In this document: positions 28,575 through 36,631 of the stretch, in pieces
How the letters are laid out: the number at the start of each line of letters is the position of its first letter
How positions within the stretch are numbered: position 1 is the first letter of the stretch
Assembly (NCBI GenBank): GCA_037139195.1
Contig: JBAXGW010000003.1
Coordinates: 43,908 to 107,907 of the forward strand
Source: JBAXGW01 sp037139195
GTDB taxonomy: Bacteria > Bacteroidota > Bacteroidia > Bacteroidales > JAHJDW01
Direction of reading: 5' to 3'
DNA length: 64,000 nucleotides
Notes under the pieces: generated by a model
What the model saw: the letters and a program-made list of their open reading frames with translations, nothing else
What the model was told of the DNA's origin: nothing
Database searches by the model: none
Program-made: the position numbers and the translations under genes

Positions 28575-31196
28575 TTAGCCGCCAACTAATTTTTTAATTT
28601 CACTTAGTTTTAATAACGCTTCAATAGGTGTTAGAGTATTTATATCCGTTTTTAAAATTTGCTCTTTAATATTAAGTAAAACTGGATCTTCTAGCTGGAA
28701 AAAACTTAATTGATAGCCTTCTTTTTTTGATGCTATTTTATTTACGTCTTTTTTCAAAAGGGCATCTTCTTGCGATTGCTCTAGCTGAACTAATATTTCA
28801 TTTGCACGTTTAACAATACTTTTAGGCATTCCTGCCATTTGCGCTACATGTATTCCAAAGCTATGTTCACTTCCGCCTGGCATAAGTTTTCGTAGAAAAA
28901 TAACTTTTTTATCAAGTTCTTTAACCGAAACATTATAATTTTTTATTCTCTTATAATTTTTTGCCAACTCATTTAATTCATGATAATGAGTTGCAAAAAG
29001 CACTTTAGCTTTTCCCGATTTATGGTCGTGTAAATATTCTGCTATAGCCCATGCTATTGATATTCCATCATAGGTACTTGTGCCACGCCCTATTTCATCA
29101 AGCAAAACTAAACTCCTATCTGACAAATTATTTAATATGCTTGAAGTTTCGTTCATCTCTACCATAAATGTTGATTCGCCAGTTGAAATATTATCTGATG
29201 CTCCTACACGTGTAAATATTTTGTCGATAATACCTATTTCGGCTTTATCGGCAGGAACAAATGACCCCATTTGAGCCATTAAAACAATAAGAGCAGTTTG
29301 TCTTAGTAATGCCGATTTTCCCGACATATTAGGTCCAGTAATAATAATAATTTGCTGCGTATCTTCATCCAAATAAATGTCGTTTGCAATATATTCAGTA
29401 CCAATAGGCAATTGCTTTTCTATAACTGGATGTCTACCATTAAAAATAGACAATTTTTTACTTTCATTTACTTCAGGTCGTGAATAGTTGTTTTCTATAG
29501 CAATATGTGCAAAAGATAATAAACAATCGATATTTGCAATTAAAGATGCATTTAACTGAATTGGCTGAATATATTCTGTTAAGCTTAAAATCAAATCATT
29601 AAATATTCGCGTTTCAAGGCTTAGTATTTTTTCTTCAGCGCCTAAAATTTTCGATTCATATTCTTTAAGTTCTTCTGTAATATATCGCTCCGCTCCTGTA
29701 AGAGTTTGCTTTCGAATCCAGTCGGCTGGAACTTTGTCTTTGTGTGTATTTCTAACTTCTAAATAATAGCCAAAAACATTGTTATATGATATTTTTAGCG
29801 ATGATATTCCCGTTTTCTCGGTTTCTTTTTGTTGAAGTTGAACTAAATAATCTTTTCCACTATAAAGCAATTTTCTTAGTTCATCTAATTCTTCATTAAC
29901 GCCATCGGCAATTACGCCTCCTTTGTTGATAAGCATTGGAGGTTCGGGATTAATTTCCTTTGCTATTCTGTCTTTAATGGATTTACATGGATTTAATTGC
30001 TCATTTATTCTAATAATTACTTCGTTTTTGATTGGTGCGAATATGTTCTTTATTTCCTCAACAGCATTCAACGAAATCATCAATTGATTAACTTCTCTTG
30101 GATTTATTCTGCCAACTGCAACTTTCGAAATTAATCGTTCTAAATCACTAATTTGCTTTAAATGAATTTGTACATTATCCGAAAAATCAGTGTTTTCGAT
30201 AAAGTATTGAACAACATCTAGGCGTTCATCAATAATTTTCTTTTCTTTTAAAGGAAGCACTACCCAGCGCTTCATCATACGAGCACCCATTGGGGTAATG
30301 GTTTTGTCAATGATGTCGGTTAAAGTAACTGCATTTTCGTTTGTTGAATATATTAATTCAAGGTTTCGGATGGTAAATCTATCGAGCCAAACATATTTAT
30401 CTTCTTCAATACGTGAAATTTTTTGTATGTGCTGAATTTGGCTATGTTGAGTTTCGGCCAAATAGTGCATAACTGCGCCAGCAGCTAGAATTCCATTTTC
30501 TAAAGTGTCAATGCCAAATCCTTTGAGCGTAGTTGTTTGGAAATGGCGTGTTAATATATCTTTTGCAAAATCGGGTGAATAAACCCAATCTTCTAGGCAA
30601 TGAAAATAATATCGTTCCGAGAATTTTTCTTGATAATGATTTCTTTTTGATTTAGGAATAATTACTTCGCTTGGTTTTAGGCTTTGCATCAGCTTATCGA
30701 TATAATCGAATTTGCCTTCTGCCACATAAAACTCGGCAGTAGAAATATCAAGAAACGCAATACCAATATTATCTTTACTATCAAAAAATATACTAGCTAA
30801 ATAATTGTTTGCTTTATGATCAAGTATTTTATCATTAAGAGCCAATCCTGGTGTAACAAGCTCGGTAACGCCTCTTTTTACAATTGTTTTGGTGAGCTTT
30901 GGGTCTTCGAGTTGATCGCATATAGCAACTCTTAAACCTGAGCGAACTAATTTAGGCAAATAGCTATCTAAAGAATGGTGAGGAAAACCAGCCAATTCGA
31001 TGTATGCTGCTGCACCATTTGCTCGACGAGTTAAAACAATTCCAAGAATTTTAGATGCTTTAATGGCATCATCGCCAAATGTTTCATAGAAATCACCTAC
31101 TCTAAAAAGCAATAAAGCATCGGGGTATTTTGCTTTAATCGCATTATATTGCTTCATTAAAGGTGTTTCTGCTATATTTTTATTGGTTTCGCTCAA
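28575..31196 (-). CDS. mutS: DNA mismatch repair protein MutS
   Basis: 873 residues, normal for MutS1. The mismatch-reading Phe-x-Glu is present (GDFYETFGDDA near residue 35). Connector, core, clamp and ATPase domains follow: Walker A GPNMSGKSALLRQ, Walker B with LLDEIGRGTSTYDG, and the switch FATHYHELNELA. The C-terminal helical region ends LSEIKKLVGG. It recognises base mismatches and small loops and recruits MutL. It is a single gene; 94 bp separate it from the divergent trmH-like gene. No frameshift or loss is visible. Confidence 0.97.
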   Translation of the reverse strand: MSETNKNIAETPLMKQYNAIKAKYPDALLLFRVGDFYETFGDDAIKASKILGIVLTRRANGAAAYIELAGFPHHSLDSYLPKLVRSGLRVAICDQLEDPKLTKTIVKRGVTELVTPGLALNDKILDHKANNYLASIFFDSKDNIGIAFLDISTAEFYVAEGKFDYIDKLMQSLKPSEVIIPKSKRNHYQEKFSERYYFHCLEDWVYSPDFAKDILTRHFQTTTLKGFGIDTLENGILAAGAVMHYLAETQHSQIQHIQKISRIEEDKYVWLDRFTIRNLELIYSTNENAVTLTDIIDKTITPMGARMMKRWVVLPLKEKKIIDERLDVVQYFIENTDFSDNVQIHLKQISDLERLISKVAVGRINPREVNQLMISLNAVEEIKNIFAPIKNEVIIRINEQLNPCKSIKDRIAKEINPEPPMLINKGGVIADGVNEELDELRKLLYSGKDYLVQLQQKETEKTGISSLKISYNNVFGYYLEVRNTHKDKVPADWIRKQTLTGAERYITEELKEYESKILGAEEKILSLETRIFNDLILSLTEYIQPIQLNASLIANIDCLLSFAHIAIENNYSRPEVNESKKLSIFNGRHPVIEKQLPIGTEYIANDIYLDEDTQQIIIITGPNMSGKSALLRQTALIVLMAQMGSFVPADKAEIGIIDKIFTRVGASDNISTGESTFMVEMNETSSILNNLSDRSLVLLDEIGRGTSTYDGISIAWAIAEYLHDHKSGKAKVLFATHYHELNELAKNYKRIKNYNVSVKELDKKVIFLRKLMPGGSEHSFGIHVAQMAGMPKSIVKRANEILVQLEQSQEDALLKKDVNKIASKKEGYQLSFFQLEDPVLLNIKEQILKTDINTLTPIEALLKLSEIKKLVGG

Positions 31197-31290
31197 AATT
31201 TATTAGTTTTGCTCAAAATTAGTTAATACTTTAAAGCTTAAAAAATCAATACGCATTTTTTTAAAGTAAGTTTTCAAAAGAAATTGAACA

Positions 31291-31818
31291 ATGAAAAAAT
31301 TATCGACCAGCGATTTAAACCGAATAAACATTGATGAATTTAAAAACACAAAAAAAATTCCATTAGTTGTAGTTCTAGAAAATGTGAGAAGTTTAAACAA
31401 TATAGGCTCTGTATACAGAAGTGCAGATGCTTTTGTAATTGAAGAAGTTATATTATGTGGCATTACTGCATGTCCGCCAAATAAAGAAATACACAAAACA
31501 GCACTAGGAGCAACAGAATCGGTTGACTGGCGTTATTTCAACGAAATAGATGAGGCAATTGCAGATTTAAAAAATAAGGGTTATTTAATACTATCAGTTG
31601 AACAAGCCGAAAACAGTTGCTTACTGAATGAATTTGAAATTGAAAAGTCGAAAAAATATGCCATTATTTTAGGAAATGAAGTGGATGGCGTAGAACAAGA
31701 AACAATAGATAAATCTGATTGTTGCATAGAAATACCTCAATTGGGAACTAAGCATTCACTAAACGTTTCGGTTTGTGCTGGAATTGTTATGTGGCATTTT
31801 TTTCAAAAACTTATTTAG
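31291..31818 (+). CDS. TrmH/SpoU-family RNA methyltransferase
   Basis: 175 residues with the three SPOUT motifs: NVRSLNNIGSVYRSADAF, LGNEVDGVEQETIDKSD and IPQLGTKHSLNVSVCAGIV. The knot-forming C-terminal half is intact. Members methylate the 2'-O of ribose in tRNA or rRNA using SAM; the exact target site cannot be read from sequence. It is short, with no N-terminal substrate-binding extension. It is monocistronic, with tRNA-Ser downstream on the opposite strand and a hairpin between them. Confidence 0.88.
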   Translation: MKKLSTSDLNRINIDEFKNTKKIPLVVVLENVRSLNNIGSVYRSADAFVIEEVILCGITACPPNKEIHKTALGATESVDWRYFNEIDEAIADLKNKGYLILSVEQAENSCLLNEFEIEKSKKYAIILGNEVDGVEQETIDKSDCCIEIPQLGTKHSLNVSVCAGIVMWHFFQKLI

Positions 31819-31884
31819 TTTGTTCATCAGTTTTAGAATTATTGTGTCACTATATGAAATAAGTTAGCAAAATATATTTTAGCA

Positions 31885-31906
31885 AAAATGCCCTTTTCGG
31901 GCATTT
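31885..31906 (-). terminator. Terminator hairpin between trmH-like gene and tRNA-Ser
   Basis: AAATGCCC, loop TTTTC, GGGCATTT. On the minus strand it is followed by TTTTTG, fitting a terminator for the tRNA; on the plus strand the T-run is short, but it could also serve the trmH-like gene. Confidence 0.7.
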
Positions 31907-31915
31907 GTTATTATG

Positions 31916-32003
31916 CGGAGAGCATGGGATTCGAACCCATGAAACCCTTTTGAGGTTTACACACTTTCCAGGCGTGCGCCTTCGACCACTCGGCCAACTC
32001 TCC
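31916..32003 (-). tRNA. tRNA-Ser (anticodon GGA)
   Basis: Read on the minus strand, the 88-nt gene starts GGAGAGTTGGCCGAGTGG and ends CATGCTCTCCG. The acceptor stem GGAGAGT pairs with GCTCTCC (last pair T-G). The D-arm has the class-II form GCCGAGTGG. The anticodon stem CACGC/GTGTG holds the loop CTGGAAA, giving anticodon GGA. A long variable arm (AACCTCAAAAGGGTTT) and the TTCGAAT T-loop complete a class II serine tRNA. Discriminator G. CCA is not encoded. It reads UCC/UCU codons. Confidence 0.97.
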
Positions 32004-32057
32004 AAATTATATGCGAAAATAAAAAATATTTTACTCTAAATTGCTATATAATTGAAT

Positions 32058-33083
32058 TTAAAAATTAGAAATCTCTCCTCGTAACGATTCTCTAAGCAAG
32101 TCTATTGTTTTAATATTACTTAATTTCTTCGATAATACAAACATTAATTTTGTAATAGCAGCCTCTGTTGTAATATCTTTTCCACTTACAACTCCAATAT
32201 CATCTAAAAGAACACTTGTTTCATATTTCCCATGATCAACAGCTCCTTTTTCGCATTGAGTAACATTATAAATAATAATTCCCTTTTTACTCGCTTCTTT
32301 TAGTTTTTCCATAAACCATAGTGTAGTATTCGTGTTTCCACTTCCAAAACTCTCTAAAATAATGGCTTCTAATTTTGGGATATTAATGATTGCATCAACA
32401 GCTTGTGGAGTAATTCCTGGATATAACTGTATAACAGCAATATTTGTATTTAACTTTTTATATGCTGAAAAATCCTTCCCTGCTGGTCTGAATAATTCTT
32501 TTTCGTTAAACTTAATATTTATTCCAATTTCTGCTAATGCTGGGTAATTGGGGCAAATAAATGCATCAAAATTTTCAGCATTAAATTTATGGGTTCTATT
32601 TCCGCGATAAAGATAATCTTCAAACAAAATACACACTTCTGAAATAATTGGTTTTTCGTTTTTTCTAGCCGACGCTATTTCAAGTGCTGTAATTAAATTA
32701 TCTCTTGCATCAGTTCTAATAAGTCCAATAGGTAATTGAGATCCAGTTAAAACAACTGGTTTTGCTAAATTGTCGAGCATAAAACTCAAGGCTGATGCGG
32801 TGTAAGCCATGGTATCTGTGCCATGTAGTACTACAAACCCATCGTATTTTTCATAATTATTTTCAATAATTGATACCAATTCAATCCAAATATCTGGCGA
32901 CATGTTTGAAGAATCGATTGGATTCGAAAACGAATGCAATGAAATTTTAAAATCAAAATCCTCAATCGGAATATGCTTTACTAATTGATCTAAATTTAAC
33001 GGAATTAAAGCTCCTGTTTTTGGGTCTTTTATCATTCCAATAGTTCCACCTGTATAAATAATAAGTATTGATGTATTTTTCAT
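32058..33083 (-). CDS. ansA: Type I L-asparaginase
   Basis: 341 residues. Both catalytic triad regions are present: YTGGTIGMIKDPKTGAL (Thr near residue 12) and VVLHGTDTMAYTASALSFML (Thr-Asp near 91), plus the family segment LTGSQLPIGLIRTDARDNL. The C-terminal domain includes LESFGSGNTN. It hydrolyses asparagine to aspartate and ammonia in the cytoplasm; there is no signal peptide, which fits type I. It begins 7 bp after tatD ends, so both are one transcript. Confidence 0.92.
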   Translation of the reverse strand: MKNTSILIIYTGGTIGMIKDPKTGALIPLNLDQLVKHIPIEDFDFKISLHSFSNPIDSSNMSPDIWIELVSIIENNYEKYDGFVVLHGTDTMAYTASALSFMLDNLAKPVVLTGSQLPIGLIRTDARDNLITALEIASARKNEKPIISEVCILFEDYLYRGNRTHKFNAENFDAFICPNYPALAEIGINIKFNEKELFRPAGKDFSAYKKLNTNIAVIQLYPGITPQAVDAIINIPKLEAIILESFGSGNTNTTLWFMEKLKEASKKGIIIYNVTQCEKGAVDHGKYETSVLLDDIGVVSGKDITTEAAITKLMFVLSKKLSNIKTIDLLRESLRGEISNF

Positions 33084-33090
33084 CCTAAAT

Positions 33091-33861
33091 TCAATTTTGT
33101 ATGTTGAATAATTTTAAAGCATTATTTGAGGTAACCTCAGCGACTTCTTCAATCGAAATACTTTTCAGTTCTGCAATTTTCTGAGCAATGATTGGAATAT
33201 ATGAACTTTCATTTCGTTTTCCTCTATATGGTACTGGCGCTAAATATGGCGAATCAGTTTCAAGCAACAAATAATCTAAAGGTATTTCGCGAACTACTTC
33301 TTGCAAAACGACTGAGTTTTTAAAAGTAATTACTCCGCCTATTCCTAAGTAAAATGAAGAATCAACCGCCTCTTTAGCATTTTCTAAATTTCCTGAAAAA
33401 CAATGGTAAACGCCTTTTATGCCTTTTACGCCTGAAATCACTTCAAAAGCAACGTCAAATGAATCTCGTGTATGAACAACAACTGGTTTCTGACAATTTG
33501 CAGCCATTTTGAGCTGAATTTCCAAAGCTTCTTGCTGTTGTATAAGAAAAGTTTTATCCCAATACAAATCTATTCCAATTTCACCTATTCCAACTATATC
33601 CGAATTCTTAATATTTTCAAAAATTATTTTTATTTGTTCCTGATAATCAAAACCGACAGAACATGGATGAAGACCTAAAATTGGATAACATAGATCTGGA
33701 AATGCCTCACATAAATCTAGCAAAGGTCTAACGGTATCTTTGTCAACATTAGATAAAAGTATTTTTTTAACACCTTTTTCTATTGCTCTTGATACTATAA
33801 ATTCCCTATCAACATTAAATTCGGGTAAATATATGTGTGAATGTGTATCGCAAAAAATCAT
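33091..33861 (-). CDS. TatD-family metal-dependent hydrolase
   Basis: 256 residues of a TIM-barrel amidohydrolase. Metal and active-site motifs: DTHSHIYLPEF (5-15), GIGEIGIDLYWD, VVHTRDSFDVAF, GVYHCFSGN and LLETDSPYLAPVPYRGKRN. The family includes DNA 3'-5' exonucleases and D-aminoacyl-tRNA deacylase-like enzymes; YcfH, YjjV and TatD cannot be separated here. It is first in a two-gene operon with the asparaginase. The start at 33861 is followed at once by the conserved core, so no alternative start is needed. Confidence 0.92.
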   Translation of the reverse strand: MIFCDTHSHIYLPEFNVDREFIVSRAIEKGVKKILLSNVDKDTVRPLLDLCEAFPDLCYPILGLHPCSVGFDYQEQIKIIFENIKNSDIVGIGEIGIDLYWDKTFLIQQQEALEIQLKMAANCQKPVVVHTRDSFDVAFEVISGVKGIKGVYHCFSGNLENAKEAVDSSFYLGIGGVITFKNSVVLQEVVREIPLDYLLLETDSPYLAPVPYRGKRNESSYIPIIAQKIAELKSISIEEVAEVTSNNALKLFNIQN

Positions 33862-33942
33862 AATACAAATGTATAATATTTTTTATGAGATTTTTTTAAA
33901 AAATTAACTAAAATCTAATGCAAATACCTTCTAAATATTTTT

Positions 33943-33950
33943 TATATTTG
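33943..33950 (+). promoter_or_regulatory. -7 box upstream of the lipoprotein pair
   Basis: TATATTTG, 25 nt before the start codon of the first lipoprotein. No clear TTG sits at the expected -33 distance. Confidence 0.4.
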
Positions 33951-33975
33951 CTTTCTAACCCTAAAATAAAAAAAA

Positions 33976-34404
33976 ATGAAAAAGTTAAGTATTATTATTT
34001 CAATGTTCATGATGACATCTGTTGTTTTAACATCATGTGGAAAATATGAAGAAGGTCCTGGTTTTAGCGTATTACCTAAAAAAAGTAGAGTGGTAAACAT
34101 TTGGAAAGTTGATAAAATTGTTTCCAAAGTTGGAAGTTCCACTACTGAAACCGCTGGAGATGGTTCTTCTTATACAGAGTTTAAAAAAGATGATACTTTT
34201 GAATATACGTTAACTTCTCAAGCTGGTTCTCTCACTTCAAAAGGAAAATGGAATTTCGATAGTAAAAAAGAAAACATTGAAATGACTTTTGATGGCTCTG
34301 GAATAAAAACTACAAATAAAATTTTAATGCTAAAAAGTAACGAAATGTGGTTATCTAGTACTAGTGGAGCGATAACAAATGAAACACATTACGTTACAAA
34401 ATAA
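33976..34404 (+). CDS. Small lipoprotein, lipocalin-like, paralogue 1
   Basis: 142 residues. Lipoprotein signal with lipobox VLTSC; the mature protein starts CGKYEEGPGFSVLPKKSR. The body alternates short beta strands (TEFKKDDTFEYTL, GKWNFDSKKENIEMTF, MLKSNEMWLSS) as in lipocalin-like or DUF5004-type domains, ending NETHYVTK. No function is known. The next gene, 49 bp on, encodes a clear paralogue with the same C-x-KY-x-x-GP-x-FS...KK-x-R start and the W-x-F-D-S/D-K centre. Confidence 0.75.
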   Translation: MKKLSIIISMFMMTSVVLTSCGKYEEGPGFSVLPKKSRVVNIWKVDKIVSKVGSSTTETAGDGSSYTEFKKDDTFEYTLTSQAGSLTSKGKWNFDSKKENIEMTFDGSGIKTTNKILMLKSNEMWLSSTSGAITNETHYVTK

Positions 34405-34453
34405 TATTTAAATCATAAAGGTTTCCACAAAGATTCTTTTCTAACTTAAAAAC

Positions 34454-34861
34454 ATGAAAAAACTACTTCTCTTTACCTTTATATTGCTAGTTGCAACTAG
34501 CTGTAAAAAATATCCTGACGGTCCTCTTTTCAGTTTAAGTTCCAAAAAGGCTCGACTTTGTAGAACTTGGATTTCCGATAGATATTTTATCAACGGAGTT
34601 GACAAAACAACACCTACTAACCCCTTATGGACAGGTTATAAGTTAGAATTTAGAAAAAATGGTGAAGTTCAATATTATAATCATCCTAAATACAATTCTA
34701 CGGCTGGTAGTTGGAGTTTTGATAGCGATAAAGCAAATTTAAGCATAACATTGGATGTTCTTAACGAATATAGTGTTATCGAACGGCTTACCTCTTCCGA
34801 ACTCTGGCTGAGTAAAAATGATGGGACAAATGTTGTCGAAACTCATTTTATAGCAGAATAA
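34454..34861 (+). CDS. Small lipoprotein, lipocalin-like, paralogue 2
   Basis: 135 residues, lipobox VATSC, mature start CKKYPDGPLFSLSSKKAR. It shares the layout of the neighbouring protein: LEFRKNGEVQYY, GSWSFDSDKANLSITL, LTSSELWLSKNDGTN and ending VVETHFIAE. The pair arose by tandem duplication and has diverged strongly. It ends in a strong terminator, which separates it from the sigma-factor gene. Role unknown; outer-membrane or periplasmic location is inferred from the lipobox. Confidence 0.75.
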   Translation: MKKLLLFTFILLVATSCKKYPDGPLFSLSSKKARLCRTWISDRYFINGVDKTTPTNPLWTGYKLEFRKNGEVQYYNHPKYNSTAGSWSFDSDKANLSITLDVLNEYSVIERLTSSELWLSKNDGTNVVETHFIAE

Positions 34862-34865
34862 AATG

Positions 34866-34897
34866 AAGGTGTCTTAAAAAAAGACACCTTTTTTTAT
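34866..34897 (+). terminator. Terminator after the lipoprotein pair
   Basis: AAGGTGTCTT and AAGACACCTT form a perfect 10-bp stem around five A residues, followed by a T-run, 4 nt after the stop codon. Confidence 0.92.
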
Positions 34898-34904
34898 TTA
34901 TCCC

Positions 34905-34931
34905 TGTAACTTTTAATTAAATCTATCCGTC
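34905..34931 (+). promoter_or_regulatory. ECF-type promoter of the sigma-factor gene
   Basis: TGTAAC (34905-34910), a 17-nt spacer and CGTC (34928-34931), followed by TTATTCAAAACAAAC. GTAAC/CGTC pairs are typical of ECF sigma-factor promoters. The same arrangement with the same spacing and flanks lies before the GIN-domain gene (36575-36601), which suggests that this sigma factor controls both. Confidence 0.7.
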
Positions 34932-34956
34932 TTATTCAAAACAAACACCAAAAAGC

Positions 34957-35442
34957 ATGACAGTTGACCAATACAATAAGTGTGTGGATTTGCATGGAGA
35001 TGCCATCTATCGCTTTGTTTTAAAGAATATAAAGGACAAGGATGAAGCGAAAGATATTGTTCAAGATTGTTTCGAAAAAGTTTGGATGAAAATTGATGAT
35101 GTTAGCTTTGAAAAAGCAAAATCATATTTTTTTACAGCCGCTTATCATATAATGATAGACAAACTTAGAAGAAACAAATTTAGCGTTTCATTAGAACAAG
35201 CACCAGAAATAAGAGTCCCTTCTTCCTCAATGAAAATGGACTTAAAATCAGTTATAAACAATGCCCTTGAACGTTTGCCAGACGTTCAGCGTATTGTTGT
35301 TATGCTTCGAGATTATGAAGGCTATTCCTATGAAGAAATAGGAGAAATAGCTGGTTTAACAGAGTCGCAAGTGAAAGTATACATATACCGAGCCCGAATG
35401 ACAATGAAAGAGTATATTGTGAAGTTGGAAAATGTTATTTAA
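34957..35442 (+). CDS. ECF RNA polymerase sigma factor
   Basis: 161 residues with only regions 2 and 4. Region 2: HGDAIYRFVLKNIKDKDEAK, IVQDCFEKVW and AAYHIMIDKLRRNK. Region 4: LPDVQRIVVMLRDYEGYSYE, EIGEIAGLTESQVKVYIYRA. It directs RNA polymerase to a small regulon. Its promoter matches that of the GIN gene downstream, so it probably regulates itself. The next gene encodes a one-helix protein that should be its anti-sigma factor. The stop codon lies at the start of a 14-nt direct repeat. Confidence 0.93.
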   Translation: MTVDQYNKCVDLHGDAIYRFVLKNIKDKDEAKDIVQDCFEKVWMKIDDVSFEKAKSYFFTAAYHIMIDKLRRNKFSVSLEQAPEIRVPSSSMKMDLKSVINNALERLPDVQRIVVMLRDYEGYSYEEIGEIAGLTESQVKVYIYRARMTMKEYIVKLENVI

Positions 35443-35468
35443 GAAGTAAGAATCAAGAAGTAAGAAGG
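35441..35468 (+). repeat. 14-nt direct repeat, two copies
   Basis: AAGAAGTAAGAATC then AAGAAGTAAGAAGG, end to end. The first copy begins inside the TAA stop of the sigma gene. Purine-only simple repeats of this kind recur in intergenic DNA of Bacteroidota. Confidence 0.8.
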
Positions 35469-35493
35469 GATAACCCTAAAAATTAAGAAGCAA

Positions 35494-36567
35494 ATGAAAA
35501 TAAATAAAGATAATTACCCGTCGTATTTTTTAGATTACATGGATGGCACTATTTCCAAAAGTGATTTAAACGATTTATATTCTTTTGTCTACCAAGACCC
35601 TAAGCTAATTCAAGAATTTGAGAGTCTTGACTTGTTTACTATAGAAAACGACTTAGATGATGTATTTGAAGAAAAACAGGCATTAAAGAAAATTGATTTT
35701 TCAAACGATTTAATTAATGAAAAGAATATTGAGCTTTTTGTTATTGCTTATTTTGAAAACGATTTAAATTCTTTTAAAAAAAATGAATTAGAAAAATTTT
35801 TAAATAACAATAAAAGTTATATACCACTTTTTGAAGCATACAAAAACACCTTTCTTGCCCCTGAAATTATTGAATTTGAAAATAAGGAGCAACTAAAACA
35901 TTACTCGCCAAAAAGAATAAGACCACTTTACTATTATTTATCAGCAGCAGCTTCAATTGCACTTATAATATCAATGTATTTTTTGATGCCTAATAAAAAT
36001 AATCAAACAGAATTTTCTGAAATTAAATCATTATTAAGTCCTAAACATAATAAAACGAAATTAATTCATCGTGATCAAAATCAAGAAGCTCAATTAGTCA
36101 GTTCCAGTTCTGAAAAACTAAAAACTGTTGAGAAGAAAAAATTTTTAAAAAAAGAACTTAGAAATAACAAACATCTGTATGAAAAAATGACAAGTATTTC
36201 TGCAAATTTAATTTTAATAAAAAATGAGAATGCTGCTTTAACAAAAATTAAATCTCCCGATCAAGTTTTTACCCAAGAATATACTTCTAAAAATGAACCT
36301 GTTACTTTGGCATACTCAGATAATAGCTACCCCACAGTAAGTGAATACCTAGTTGGAAAAGTGAATAATTATTTGGGAACAGACATTCCTAAAAACAAAA
36401 AATCTAAAGAAAAGATTAGAATTTGGGACATTGCTGAATGGGGAAGTAAAGCTGTAAATAAAATTTTTGATAAAAAAACAGAAGTTGCACACAAATACGA
36501 TGAGAATGGAAAGCTTAGCTATTTAAGCTTAAAGATGGGAAAAATAGCTTATGTAAAAAATAATTAA
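35494..36567 (+). CDS. Putative membrane anti-sigma factor
   Basis: 357 residues with one membrane helix (YYYLSAAASIALIISMYFLM, ~146-165). The cytoplasmic N-terminal part has two similar acidic segments (LDYMDGTISKSDLNDLYSFV at ~13-32 and VIAYFENDLNSFKKNELEKF at ~83-102), the pattern of anti-sigma domains in Bacteroidota. The periplasmic C-terminal half is basic and rich in Lys/Asn. No family signature is decisive; the call rests on topology and on its place 51 bp after an ECF sigma gene and before a sigma-type promoter. It would hold the sigma factor at the membrane until an envelope signal arrives. Confidence 0.65.
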   Translation: MKINKDNYPSYFLDYMDGTISKSDLNDLYSFVYQDPKLIQEFESLDLFTIENDLDDVFEEKQALKKIDFSNDLINEKNIELFVIAYFENDLNSFKKNELEKFLNNNKSYIPLFEAYKNTFLAPEIIEFENKEQLKHYSPKRIRPLYYYLSAAASIALIISMYFLMPNKNNQTEFSEIKSLLSPKHNKTKLIHRDQNQEAQLVSSSSEKLKTVEKKKFLKKELRNNKHLYEKMTSISANLILIKNENAALTKIKSPDQVFTQEYTSKNEPVTLAYSDNSYPTVSEYLVGKVNNYLGTDIPKNKKSKEKIRIWDIAEWGSKAVNKIFDKKTEVAHKYDENGKLSYLSLKMGKIAYVKNN

Positions 36568-36574
36568 ATTCTCT

Positions 36575-36601
36575 TGTAACTTTTCAAATAATCAAAGCGT
36601 C
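36575..36601 (+). promoter_or_regulatory. ECF-type promoter of the GIN-domain gene
   Basis: TGTAAC (36575-36580), 17 nt, CGTC (36598-36601), then CTATTAAAAACAAAC. It matches the element before the sigma gene in both boxes, in spacing, in the TTTT after the first box and in the AAAACAAAC tail. Confidence 0.7.
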
Positions 36602-36631
36602 CTATTAAAAACAAACATAAATATACATAAT

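Noticed and set aside
33866..33873. TACATTTG box on the minus strand as the tatD promoter
   Set aside because: It ends 4 nt before the start codon, so transcription would begin at or inside the gene; no -33 box fits.
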